Shown: one piece after another, positions 11,319 through 21,800 of the stretch | Position numbering within the stretch: position 1 is the stretch's first letter | How the letters are laid out: each line of letters begins with the position of its first letter | Assembly (NCBI RefSeq): GCF_000485595.1 | Contig: NW_014578922.1 | Coordinates: 5,349-35,413, forward strand | DNA length: 30,065 nucleotides | Source of the DNA: Priapulus caudatus | Lineage: Eukaryota; Priapulida; Priapulimorpha; Priapulimorphida; Priapulidae | Reading direction: 5' to 3' | Position numbers and translations under genes: made by a program | Notes under the pieces: model-generated | What the model was told of the DNA's origin: nothing | What the model saw: only the letters and a program-made list of their open reading frames with translations | Database searches by the model: none

Positions 11319-12590
11319 ACGAATTTCTTATTTGACAGTGACTTATTTATTTGTTTATTATGTCAACAAACTTTACTCTCGCCCTTAACGCGGACAATAC
11401 GCCCGGTCGCCGGTAACCCTTCTAAGTTCATGGACGTCATCTTTGGACTAAAGCCAGAGGTACCAAGTTGGGAAAATCCAAAGAAAAGGATCAACTTGTG
11501 ATACATGTAAATAATGGTCCATTGCCGTTTTTTTCGCGGGTGCGACAAAAGGATAAAAAGGGAAAAATTGTGGCGGGCTGCCGACATGTGTTTGTCATTT
11601 GCAATTGGGCAGCCACTATTTTTTTAAGTAAAGTAACTATAGATGATAGCCATACATGTCAAATAAAATGGCCAAATTCAAAGAATGCAAAAAAAAAGAA
11701 GAGAATTCCAGGCATTTGTGGCCGATTATTATTGTTTGCTGGAGATCAGTCAAGTACATCAACGATCGAGGTGCTGCGAGTCGCGAGTGAGCAGGGCTCT
11801 TTCGGTCCGCTGGGGGATCACGGCAAAGTTTAGTAATTTACTGATGTAAATTTAAATATGGCTGAAGAAAAAGTGTTACGACCGGACTTTTGGATCAACG
11901 CGGGACCAAATGTGCACCGGGACAATAAATTGGTGATGTCTGCTATTAAGCATAGATTCTCTAAGATTATTGTTTGTAACGCACAACAGAAATACTAAGC
12001 TGGCCCGAGTGGTGATCTTCGTGAATCTATAGACGAATAGCCGTCTTGTCAATAGTTTTTATATGCAGTAAAGATTTAATAATATGATTAATGAATATAA
12101 TTATTATTATATTATAAAATATAAATAATATTGATAAAACGTCACGCATGATTTCTGTAAATGAAATAGTAGTATGGCGATACTGTTCGCTGCGCGTGTT
12201 CAGGCGGCGGTTACGTGATCGTCTGACGTGGCCGACGCGCGCGCCGTCAGATGAGTGCGGCGGCCATCTTTCCTTGAGACCTCGGTAACGCAAGCATGTT
12301 CACCGTTAAGCGGACTGCTGATGGCCGGTCGACAGGCCTGAAAGCACGAGAGGGCGCTACTGCTGCTGCGGCCGACGGTGCGTCCACGGGACGGGCGATC
12401 CGAGTCAGCGCCCTGGTTTAGGGAGGGTCGAGAGATTTATAGCGATTAACTTTTGCGCTGAGGCGCGCGCATGCAAACGTCGTTGTTTTATCTCTCGATC
12501 ATGGGAGGCGTGTGTTGTTTACTTGACTAGAATATTATCAAATGTTTTTCTTGCATTAGATCGTAAACATGATTTATGTCTGGCCTACTC
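11319..12590. other. Non-coding stretch within probable MALT1 intron
   Basis: No exon of a recognised family was found. Small open frames exist at 11468-11833, 11858-11998 (MAEEKVLRPDFW...) and 12296-12421, but none shows a known domain or convincing splice sites. 12030-12140 is AT-rich, and 12180-12480 is GC-rich and could be regulatory. I looked here specifically for the missing second half of the Ig1 domain and did not find it. Confidence 0.45.
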
Positions 12591-12594
12591 TATT

Positions 12595-13509
12595 TATCTC
12601 CCTCTCTCTCGTCGTCTCTCTTCTCTTCTAAGCTGTCGTTCCTCTCTCTTACGGCTCTCTCCTCTCCCCTCTCTTAGCTCTCTGCTCTATCTCTCTCTTC
12701 TCTCTCTCTCTCCCCGGCCTCTCTTCTGATCTCCCCTTCTCTCCGTCTCTTTCTCCCGCCGCACTACTCAGTATCTCTCTCGTCCCCCACTCTCTATCTT
12801 TCTCTCCATCTCCATACTCCCGCCCTTCTCTCCCGTCTCTCTCTCTTCTTTCTCTTCCCTCCCGTCCGCCAATCGATCTCCGCTCTCCCCCTCTCTCTCC
12901 CCTCTCTCCACCGCCACCCCACTACCTCTATTCCCGCAGCTTTCTAATCTCTCTCTCTTTCTCTCTCCCTCTCCTCTCTTCTTCTCTCCCTCTCTCTTTC
13001 CCTTTCTCTTCTTCCTCTCCCGCCTCCTCTCTTTCTCCCCCTCTTCCTCTCTCTCCCCTCTCTTCTTTCTTCTTCTCCCCCTCTCTTTTCTTCTCCCTCC
13101 TCCCCTCTGCCCCCTCTCCCTCTTTGCTCTACCCCTCTTACCCCCACTCTCCAATCTTCTCTCCCTCTCCCTCTCCCCCTCTCTTCGTCTTCTCCTCTCA
13201 CTCGTGCCCTTCTTTCTCCGCCTTCCTATCCCCACTCCTATCTCTCGCTCTCCCTGCTCTCTGCTTCGGCTCCAAGGCCGCGGCCCCGCCTCTCCCTGCT
13301 CCCTCTCCCTCCTCCCTCTGCCGCCTCTTCAACCCACCCACTCCCTTCCCGTCTTCTCCTCTCCCTCTCCCTTTCCCTCTCTCTTTCCCTCTCTCTCTCC
13401 CTCTCTCTTCTTCCTCTCCCCTTCTGTCTTTCTCTCCCCTCTTCCCCTCTCTCTTCCCTGTCTCTCCCTCTCTCTCTCCAACTCTCTATCTCTCTCTCTC
13501 TCTCTACAG
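12595..13509. repeat. Approximately 900-bp polypyrimidine (CT-rich) tract
   Basis: Almost uninterrupted C/T on the plus strand, built from CTCTCT and CCCTCT. It runs directly into the splice acceptor of the Ig exon at 13510 (TCTCTCTACAG). Long Ser/Pro/Leu frames on plus and Arg/Glu frames on minus are compositional artefacts. Such mirror-symmetric homopurine-homopyrimidine DNA can form triplex structures, and it supplies a vastly extended polypyrimidine tract. Confidence 0.9.
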
Positions 13510-14467
13510 AGTCTGTACGCATCACACAGCAGCCAGCCGCGTGGATCAACGTGAACGCCGGCGACGTGTTCCAGCTGCAGTGTCAGGCTGCGGGGTTCCC
13601 CTACCCCTGCTATCGCTGGTTCCAGCTCGAGGAAGGAGGTTCCTACGCTGAGATCCAGGGGTGTAGAGACAGTCTCCTGTCTCTACGAGCGCCCGCTGAC
13701 TATAAGTATGTGGACAGGCAAGATAGGGCAACGGTTATAGCATGGTTATTTTCAGGCCAGTATGTCGGTGAACATCGTGTAAACTTCATCTTGTTGATCG
13801 TGTAGTTATATGTATGTGTATGATTATGTGGATGGATGACAGGCAGTGGTTATACAGCATGGTCAGTATGCACCACCTGGCAGCTACCCATAATAGAATG
13901 ATAACTTGCCAGTTGGGCCCATCGCGATTACTTTAACACGGGCGTGCGAGGCACATTTCCATGTTGTGTTCCATGTTCATTTCCAGTTCCATGTTGTTCA
14001 CACTCACGTGAGAGAGTTCTGTTTCTCTACTTAGACAAACGTTCTGTTTCTCGCTTGAGAAAGTTCCGTTGCTCACGGGGAAAGTTCGCCACACGTTTCA
14101 GATGCTCGAATGGTGGTCGGATGTACGTAACATGTCGGGTTCACAACGCAGCGAGCGACTGCGTCTATAGCAATTGGTGTCGCGTAGACGTGCTGCAGCC
14201 GATAACGAAGACCGCGAGCGACCGGGGGAGCGACTATGACGGAGGCTGTTATTCCGGTAGGTCCGATGCCGCGGTGACGTCAGTGTCCCCTCTCCCCTGT
14301 CACATAGTAGTCAGTGGTGGACTGTTGCGCGTCCGATGCCGCGGTGACGTCAGTGTCCCCTCTCCTCTGTCACATAGTAGTCAGTGGTGGACTGTTGCGC
14401 GTCCGATGCCGCGGTGACGTCCCCCTTGTCCCGCNNNNNNNNNNNNNNNNNNNNNNNNNTATATACG

Positions 14468-14504
<37 letters not shown>

Positions 14505-16797
14505 ACATAAATAGAATATACAGCTAGATAATTACCTATGGCTAGATGGCACGGCCTGTAATTTGCCTGACGGGCCTGTAAAATCCCTTACCTACAGGCC
14601 CTGCTGGCCTGTAAATTTTCAAACTAATTTCTACCCCTGCTGGCGTTCGCTCATTTGCAGGGGACAAGAAGGTGTTTACGGTGGCCGACGCCGGGATGAC
14701 CGTCGAGGTCAGTTTTCTCCGGCCGTTCAGCGCCGATTCCGTGTACCTGTCCAACGTTCTCGTGGTCAGCGTCCGAGTGACCGACCTCGGCCACACCCAG
14801 GTAAACGCAGCGTCATCGTCAACGTCAGGGTGATTGTTGTCATAGCACTGTCATCGTCAGTATCGTCGTCGCCCAAGTGGGAATCCTGGATAGCATCATC
14901 GTCAACATCACAGTAATTATCATCGTCATCATCATCATCTTCATCGTCATCATCTCCAGCGGAAACCCACGCCCAGCTATACGCAGCATCGTCAATGTCA
15001 TCATTGTCATCAGCATCATTGTCATCATTATTATCATCGTCAACATATCCAGGAATCCTGAATATTATCCTTATCATCGTCATCATCATAGTCATCGCCC
15101 TGAAAGAATTCTGGATATAGAATCTTCATTATTATCATCGTGTCTGTGTAGAATTCCTGACCATGCCTTGATGAGACAATATTCCTCATTATTGCTATGA
15201 CTGCAATGATAACAACCATCAGTGACTGACTAGCGTGTGATATAATACACACGACGCGATACGCAACCCAGCTGCGTCACCACGTTTCATCGGTTGCGTC
15301 CTCGACGACCGTTACCACGGCGACGTCACCTCGGTTCGTTTCTCTTCCGTCTGCAGGGATGCACGGCGTTCGTCGCCACGGTTACGGCGGACGGCGGCGG
15401 AGACGTGGCGAGTGACAGAGTGGCAGGAAGCGACAACACGGTGCGAACACACGTCTACAACGTGCAGCGACTGCGTGGCGCCCTCTATCTCCAACTGCAG
15501 GTACTAGCAGCGCCCTCTATCTCCAGCTGCAGGTACTAGCGGCGACGACGGTGTCGGCCATGACTTTGTTGAAGTCGAACGCTGCTGATTGGTCACAGTG
15601 AGCAAGTGATGGTGACTGGATCGCTGGTCATCGTTAGATAGTTAGTCTGTGTGTGTGTCGTATAGGTGTACAGTACACGATCTATTATCTGAAACCCTTG
15701 GGACCACACACCTTACGGAATTCGGAATGGTAGAACAGTACAGATGTACATACCGTATATCCTGCAACTAGCCAGTACCAAAACCCAAGTTTTCAAGAGG
15801 CCAAGTGCTGTACCGGTACAGCACAAAGTGTATGAGCAGTGCCAAACACATTAATATTTCTGCAGTGAACCTTGTGCAGCCAAACACATTAATATTCGTC
15901 AGGTCGAGTTTTGGCACCAAACGCGAGCTTTGGTGTGCAGACGACCTCCACGAAAAAACTTTCGGTTTTCGGAGCTTTTCAGTTTTCAGAATTTTGGATA
16001 ATAGATTTTGTACTGTATATGTATATATATACTACTACTATGCAGTTGCTCAGTGAATGGCTGTTTCCTACATGTTTACTTTCTTCTCTCTCTCGTCTTC
16101 TCATCCTTTGCCGTCTGCTGAAATGATAACATTATTCATTAATATTATGTTATCGTTTGTCGTTGGCATTTGTAAGCTTCGGTTGGTGACGTGAACGCAT
16201 TCTACAAGAGCAATCGGAGATAGCAAACCTCCGCCACAACTTACCAGCCCCCCCATCTTGTTGGTACACCCAATATCGTTTTTTCTCTATGACTATTGTT
16301 GTTTGACTCTGCATTGACACCATGCACGGCGCATATATCTCTAGCTATCGATCTAATTTGTAGTCGGGGGTTTAACGCGGCGGTGACTCATCATAAACCC
16401 CTACATAGAGGGGTCAGGGAACAAATGTATTTTTCGGGGGCTACTTTTCAAGCTCGCGTGCATGAAAATAGCACTCTAAAATTTGGTTGCATTGAACTCT
16501 ATGCAAATTTACGGGGGCTCTTTTTGGCATTTCCGGGGCTCTTTTTGGCATTTCGGGGGCTAAATCGCCCCGAGCCCCCGTGTATTTTTTTTTACATAGA
16601 GGGGTACCCCACACTCTACAACTATCATATAATACTTGCAGATTAACTACGTGATGCGAGATCAAAGTCGGCATTCTATCGGCGGATGGATTGACGCGGG
16701 ACTCCCCCTGGTGGCGAGCGCCTCGCTGTGGAAACAAGCGGACAGCAGGGGTGTGCAGTCGGAGTGCAGCGAGGATGAGATTCACAGCTCAACCTGA
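13510..16797 (+). CDS. MALT1: MALT1-like protein, Ig2 and C-terminal Ig3 exons (paracaspase domain not seen)
   Basis: MALT1 is the protease/scaffold of CARD-BCL10-MALT1 NF-kB signalling, ordered death domain, Ig, Ig, caspase-like, Ig. Exons: 13510-13705, 14102-14256, 14661-14800, 15357-15500 and 16642-16797 (stop TGA 16795-16797). All have GT-AG borders and compatible phases, 263 codons including stop. Exons 1-2 form a complete Ig domain: FQLQCQAAGFPYPCYRWFQL, then YVTCRVHNAASDC and SNWCRVDVL. Exons 3-5 give FSADSVYLSNVLVVSVRV, THVYNVQRLRGALYLQLQ joined to INYVMRDQ, then WIDAGLPLVASASLW. I recall the same order in the MALT1 third Ig domain (LQKLKEHLVF, QYSG, VNVGKPLIAKL). The paracaspase exons should lie between 14256 and 14661, where a 25-N gap sits in a 70-bp tandem repeat. 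The junction is in frame without them, so a caspase-less paralogue cannot be excluded. The N-terminal death domain is not in the window. Confidence 0.68.
14261..14434 (+). repeat. 70-bp tandem repeat running into assembly gap
   Basis: Units starting gtccgatgccgcggtgacgt begin at 14261, 14331 and 14401. The first two differ by one base. The third is cut by the gap. The array begins five bases after the MALT1 exon ending at 14256. Confidence 0.95.
14435..14459. other. Assembly gap of 25 Ns
   Basis: Exactly 25 N bases, probably a nominal rather than measured gap. Its left side is a 70-bp repeat and its right side is a TA/TG microsatellite, so array collapse is likely. Any missing MALT1 caspase exons would lie here. 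Confidence 0.95.
14460..14505. repeat. (TA)n(TG)n microsatellite
   Basis: Alternating TA, then GTGTGTGTGTGT, directly at the right edge of the gap. Confidence 0.9.
14815..15235. repeat. Degenerate (TCA/TCG)n intronic repeat
   Basis: CATCGTCATCATCATC tracts are interleaved with recurring attcctgga/atcctgaat pieces. Asp- and Met-rich frames here are artefacts. It fills most of the intron between the first and second Ig3 exons. Confidence 0.8.
15479..15542 (+). repeat. 32-bp tandem duplication containing the MALT1 splice donor
   Basis: The unit cgccctctatctccaactgc plus aggtactagc is present at 15479 and 15511 with two base differences visible. It carries the exon end CTGCAG and donor GTACTAGC, so a second identical donor lies at 15533. 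Use of the second site would add 32 bases and shift the frame. Confidence 0.9.
15543..16401. other. MALT1-like intron, no gene seen
   Basis: Contains a perfect 20-bp palindrome at 15805-15824 (GTGCTGTACCGGTACAGCAC) and a repeated ccaaacacattaatatt at 15842 and about 15880. No exon is visible. Confidence 0.5.
16402..16605. mobile_element. CGGGGGCT-family insertion with 13-bp target duplication
   Basis: Flanks are tacatagaggggt at 16402-16414 and again at 16593-16605. The insert has repeated cgggggctctttttggcatt modules and ends in gagcccccgtgtattttttttt. Related sequences occur at about 20500-20620, 20985-21100 and 22348-22506. A 13-bp target-site duplication plus a homopolymer end suggests a short non-autonomous retroelement; the class is uncertain. 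Confidence 0.6.
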
Positions 16798-17273
16798 GCG
16801 TCTGACGTGTAGCGTGAGTAGAACATTCGTAGCTTAAAGCCTATGCGAAAGGAACTTTTTTTTTTCAGTAAAATACACTAAACAATTATGTGTTATCATA
16901 TTACTGCTTTTCTTTAGGTATTTGATCAAAAATTTGTGTTTTTGTACCTTTTAATGCAATAGTAAGTCCAGAAAAATCAACGAGACGCAATTCGATTTGA
17001 AAGGGGGCGTGGCCTAATCGTGACGTAGATTTGGGTATTTGTGTTCAGCGCTTGTGCTATGGCATACACGCTACACACACGTTAGGTTATCATTGCGCAT
17101 CCGTTTAATAAATAGTAGAAGTCTGTCAGAAATCGACCGCAAACAACTCGCAGCAATTATACTCTAAAGAGTACTATACTTATCTGCCAAAATTATGTAT
17201 AAATATTTCTGTGATACGGCATTCGTAGTTTAACGGTAGCCAGCCAGCGAGCCAGAAAACGCGTGTATAGATG
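16798..17273 (+). other. Probable MALT1-like 3' untranslated region and intergenic DNA
   Basis: Follows the TGA at 16795-16797. A consensus AATAAA lies at about 17107-17112, within ttaataaatag, and is a plausible polyadenylation signal. No coding content. Confidence 0.4.
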
Positions 17274-17380
17274 GTAACCGTGGTGACGGCATCTGTATCT
17301 ACACAGTAACCCTGGTGCGGATATCCGTATCTGGCCAGTAACCATGGAAACAGTATTAGGGGCGTAACCAAGGCTAGTAA
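17274..17380 (+). repeat. 32-bp tandem repeat with GTAACC..GG motifs (X-box-like)
   Basis: GTAACC(G/C/A)TGG starts at 17274, 17306 and 17338, exactly 32 bp apart, and a weaker gtaaccaagg follows at 17364. The copy at 17338-17351, GTAACCATGGAAAC, fits the RFX X-box consensus GTHNYYATRRNAAC. Function is inferred only. Confidence 0.6.
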
Positions 17381-18384
17381 GAAGTTTGTAACTGCGCAGC
17401 ATTTTATGTAGAGACCGTTGTGCCTACAGGTGGCAGCAGCGACCAGTCGTGCCTTTGATTGATTGATAGTCGTGTTTAGTGTGAATGTATGTATGTGGTC
17501 TACTTTTTAAAATTTTAACATATTTAAGTTGATCCATGCCAGTTTTTTCTTGTGATTACTATAATGCGGCAATGCTTCAAAGCCTTGTGTAAAACTAACC
17601 TGTCTCTTATATTCTCAGCCCGTGTTGGACAATGCTAATTGTTAATCATGAAACATTGATACATTACAGATATTTGTGTTATAACTTTGTATTCTCGTGA
17701 TTGATCCAATTGTCTTCTAACCAATCTTGACTCTATGAAATGCATTTTCCTAACACTCAGGCTACTTGACGACTGCATCTGGTACAACAAACTACATGAA
17801 TATAATAGAATTGTTAATCCATAGAAACCATCGCCAATTTATTTGACAATATTCATCTTCTAAAGTATTTACATTTAATGTACTTTGTAGAGGGCGCCTC
17901 TACATTACGGAATCTTCTACTCGACGTTAACATCACCATAATTATAATATACAGCATAATACATGAAGCCTATCGAAATAATCTGTCATCCACATTTTTT
18001 TTTTAGGAATTTTGAATATTTCGACAATTCGTTACACTTCCATGCCACCCCACAACCGCGAAATACTGCTCATTATACATATATAAACTGATATTCCATG
18101 CAATACATTATGGATAACGTCGCCCCCAAGCTTTATAATTATCAAGACAAAAGTTTCGAGTAGGTAAGCAAGTATTTCACAGTTAGCGCAAAATCATAAT
18201 ACTGACGCTACGCTCGAACACAACTTATACCAAACTGAATTCACCGCGTAGAAATTCACCTCGTTTATACATGAAACCACAAACTCAGCTATCCAACCGT
18301 CGGTTTGAACAAGTGTTAATGAAGTGAAATTTATTTTTCATTAACGTAACTCATAACGAAGTCGGAAAAAACAGCGCGCTTGGG
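17381..18384. other. Intergenic, no gene seen
   Basis: AT-rich sequence between the MALT1-like 3' end and the telomere-like tract. TTTATT at 18330-18335 reads AATAAA on the minus strand and could serve TMBIM4, but the noisy tract lies between them. Confidence 0.45.
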
Positions 18385-18765
18385 AAAGGGTAGTAGCGAT
18401 AAGAGTAGAGTATAGTATGGTTAGGGTAGTGGGGTCTAGCGTAGTATGTGTAGCGGTAGTAGTGCGGTATATGCTAGGTTAGTTATCGGTATAGGGTAGG
18501 GTTAGTAGTATGGTAAGGGTAGTATGGTAAGGGTAGTATGGTTAGGGTAGTATGGTTAGGGGTAGTATGTTAGGTAGTATGGTAAGGGTAGTATGGTAGA
18601 GGTAGTGATGCGTAAGGTAGTATGGTTAGAGTACTATGGTAAGGGTAGTAATGGTTAGGGTAGGTCGCGGGTTATGGGGTAGTAGTAGGTAGTAGGCGGT
18701 GTGTTAGGGTTAGGTGTATGGTTAGGGTTTAGGGTTTAGTATGGTTAGGGTAGTGGGGTAGAAGG
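18385..18765. repeat. Telomere-like degenerate GGTTAGGGTAGTAT repeat
   Basis: Units of about 14 bp, (gtatgg)ttagggta, mix with exact GGGTTAGGGTT motifs near 18700-18740. They show random single-base insertions such as gcgtaaggtag and ggtcgcgggttatgggg. It resembles an interstitial telomeric (TTAGGG) derivative. The irregularity looks like low consensus accuracy. Confidence 0.75.
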
Positions 18766-18825
18766 ACATATAGGCACGATACCAGCCCTCGCTGACGCAG
18801 CATACGCGACGCCGGCTCCTCGCCC

Positions 18826-21800
18826 TCACTTCTTGACAGCGTTGAGGAGCCGGAGTATGTAGAGGAACAGGTTGATGATGTCCAGGTAAAGGTTGATCGC
18901 CGCAATGATGTATTCCTCGGGCGACAGCTTGTGCATGAGCATGCTCAGGTCGTAGACGATGAAGAGCGAGAAGACGATGGCGCCCCCTGCCGACAGAAGC
19001 AGCTCCAGCACGTCGCTCTGCAGGAAGAACTGAAAAATCGAGAAAAATTAAATTCTGCGTAAAATGTATAAATAATCTGAATAAGTTTAGACAGGTAATC
19101 AGAATAAGTATAAACATATGTAATTGTAAAAAATATTTTTTTTTACACGAGGTCTTCGTTAAAGTATCTCCTTCGCGATCATCGTTGCGATTAGTCGGGA
19201 AAAGATTATCTGCCATCATTTGCCGAGGATTCATATCATTAAAGTAAGTTAGAATGAAGACTTAAGAGTCAGCTTTGAGAAAGCCTCCTTAATAGGAGGC
19301 AAAACGTCAGCAGTACGTTTTGATTCACACGGTTGAGTAAAAGTTTTGATTCACACGGTTGAGTAAAAATTAAAATTCAGCTCTACTATCTAGCAACCGA
19401 ATGAACTTATTTAATGAGTTATAATTAAGACGTCTCTCGTCGCGTGCATGCCCACATGTTCTCTCTAACCCGACAAGATTTTTTAACGAGACGTCCCAGT
19501 CTAAACGTCACGACTTGTTTAATATCGCCGTGCGCTCGTGACGCGATTCGGATTGACATCCGGGGTGATGGCGGCATGCTGGTAGCAATTCCACTTATTG
19601 TGTCGTTAGGCGCGTCGTGTTCCGTACGTTTACGACTGAGTGCTTTTCTGTGTTACTGATGTGATAGGGGCAAGGAAGTGTGCGGGTCGTGGATGCGAGG
19701 GCAGTGGGTGAGGGAGCGCGTGCGTGCGTCCGTGCGTACTGTACCTGCATGAATCCTGCTAGGATGAGAATCCACAAGACGGAGAACAACCTGGAAATAG
19801 CAGAGAATGCGATGAGAATTTTGCGTTTAGTCAGGACGATGTATTCCTAGCTGTTAGCAAACGTTACCAATATTCCTAGCTATTAGTGGAATTGCCACCC
19901 ATTACATTTGCAGAAATTTTTATCACTTTTTATTTTTTTTTTTAATATTACGATTTTACTACGCTAATATGTGAACACAGTTGCCGAATGACTTCAAAAC
20001 TGTACATAAAATTACAACTGAATAATAAACTCGTTAAATCGAGATTGCACGCAGGCACCAACAAGTTCCCCCCTTCGGTATAAGTAACACACAAACAATT
20101 TTAACATAAACAAAATTGGACGAAAACCCGCGCCATCCGAATTAGGTCGCGCGGACGGTCGGTGGCCATAGTTTTTTTTCGACGAGGTGGAGGAGTGGTC
20201 TGTCTGCCTGTCTGTCTGCTTGCCTGTCTGTCTGTCTGTCCGCCCATCTGTCTGTCTCTCTGTGCGTCTGTCTGTCTGCCTGTCTGTCTGCTTGCCTGTC
20301 TGTCTGTCTGTCCGCCCATCTGTCTGTCTGTCTGTGTGTCGCACACACTCACCCGGCTCCCCAGGACGTCAGATCTCGCTTGCTCTGCAGTGTGTAGACC
20401 GTGAGGCCGGCGACGACGGCAAACGTCAAGCCAAACGCCTGCAGGACCATCATCTGATCGTAGAATGTCACTGCCGGGGGAACAAGCAGCATGGTATATA
20501 TCAGTGAAAAAATTACACGGGGGCGGCGGGTGAAATCACCCCCGAAATTCCCAAAAGAGCGCTCGAAAATTTGATTACGGGGGCGACAGTTAAAAAGAAA
20601 ACGGTTCAAAATCGCCCCGTAATGATCGCAAGCTTCGAAGTCAATGCATTGACACTGGTTACACTAGCCAGCCACGGCCTGCAGGTGCAAGCTGCTGCAA
20701 ATCCGCAATGCCTGAGCCAGTGTCTCGGCTCCAGCGCAGTTGCAATTCCAGATTTCCAATTCCAGGAAAGAGTTTTGCTGTCGCTCTCTCACACCAGCGG
20801 TGCCATCAACATGCCCCACGCGACTGAAACAATCAGTGCACTCGCCCCCCCCCCCCCATACTTCAATCAATGCCGCCCTAGCCAGCAGGCACGTACGCAG
20901 CCATAATGTGCACTGCCACAGACGTGGGTAACACGGGTTTGTGTAACTTTGTGAATTACACAAGGTTTTATTCAAGTGCAAAGAAAGTAGACCCCGAAGT
21001 GGAAAAAATAGCCCCCGAAGTGGAAAAAATAGCCCCCGAATTTTTTTCAGGAGTTGGAAAAAGAGCCCCGGAAATAAAAAAATTATTTTTCCTGGTATAT
21101 ATGTATATTGCCAGTATGGCAGAGGTCTTCTGTCTGAGTCAGCTGGATTCCACACCTTTGTTTTTTCCACGAAAATGGTTTATTTTCCCTCCCAAACTAC
21201 ACCACTGATTACGCAGATCCGGCTTATGTCAAAAACACTGGTTTATTTTCTTTAACTTCCCACTCAAACTACATCACCGACTACACAGATAATTAACATT
21301 GTAAACGCTGTGGAAATGTATTACGCATTCAAAGCTTGTCGCTGATAACTTACCTATTGTTCCTACGACGTAAGACTCAACCAGGGTCTGCGAAAAAAAG
21401 AAGTTTGTCGTTATTTGTATGCAGAAATGGAAAGTTTGAACTCTATTATCATGCCAGTCAGTGGCAGCAATTTACTTCATTTCCTTCTCGTTTTTGGTTT
21501 GATGAAAGTCTCTCTCAGTTTCATAAATCAGGGGCCGGTTTCACGAAGCGAAATTAAGTATTGAATCGTGATTAAATCACTAATCATGATTAACCTCCCG
21601 TAATTAAATTAAAGTGACTGTTTCACGAAGCGTAATTAACTTTAATTATGATTAAGTTAATCACAATATTTAATTCTACTCAGGAGCATGATTAAATCCA
21701 CTAATCATGATTATTTGCTAGTACTAGTAGTAGTATGCAGGTAATACTAGTACAGTCAGTAGGCTGCAGATTTTACAATTGGAAATTTTACTTCCATTTT

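Noticed and set aside
11468-11833. 121-residue plus-strand frame, basic and Lys-rich
   Set aside because: No recognised domain, no splice or promoter support, AT-driven composition; neighbouring frames equally plausible.
11858-11998. Small ORF MAEEKVLRPDFW...
   Set aside because: Looks protein-like for 46 residues but matches no family I know and has no supporting context.
12296-12421. 42-codon ORF starting MFTVKRTADG
   Set aside because: Ala/Gly-rich in a GC-rich patch; could not be tied to the MALT1-like gene by phase or motif.
12768-13651. Arg/Glu-rich minus frames and Ser/Pro-rich plus frames
   Set aside because: Compositional artefacts of the polypyrimidine tract; real coding begins at the acceptor before 13510.
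14766-15095. Asp-rich (DDDNDD) minus frame
   Set aside because: Reading of the TCA/TCG repeat in an intron.
20012-20507. TDRQTD and [10 protein letters not shown] frames
   Set aside because: Translations of the TCTG tetranucleotide array.
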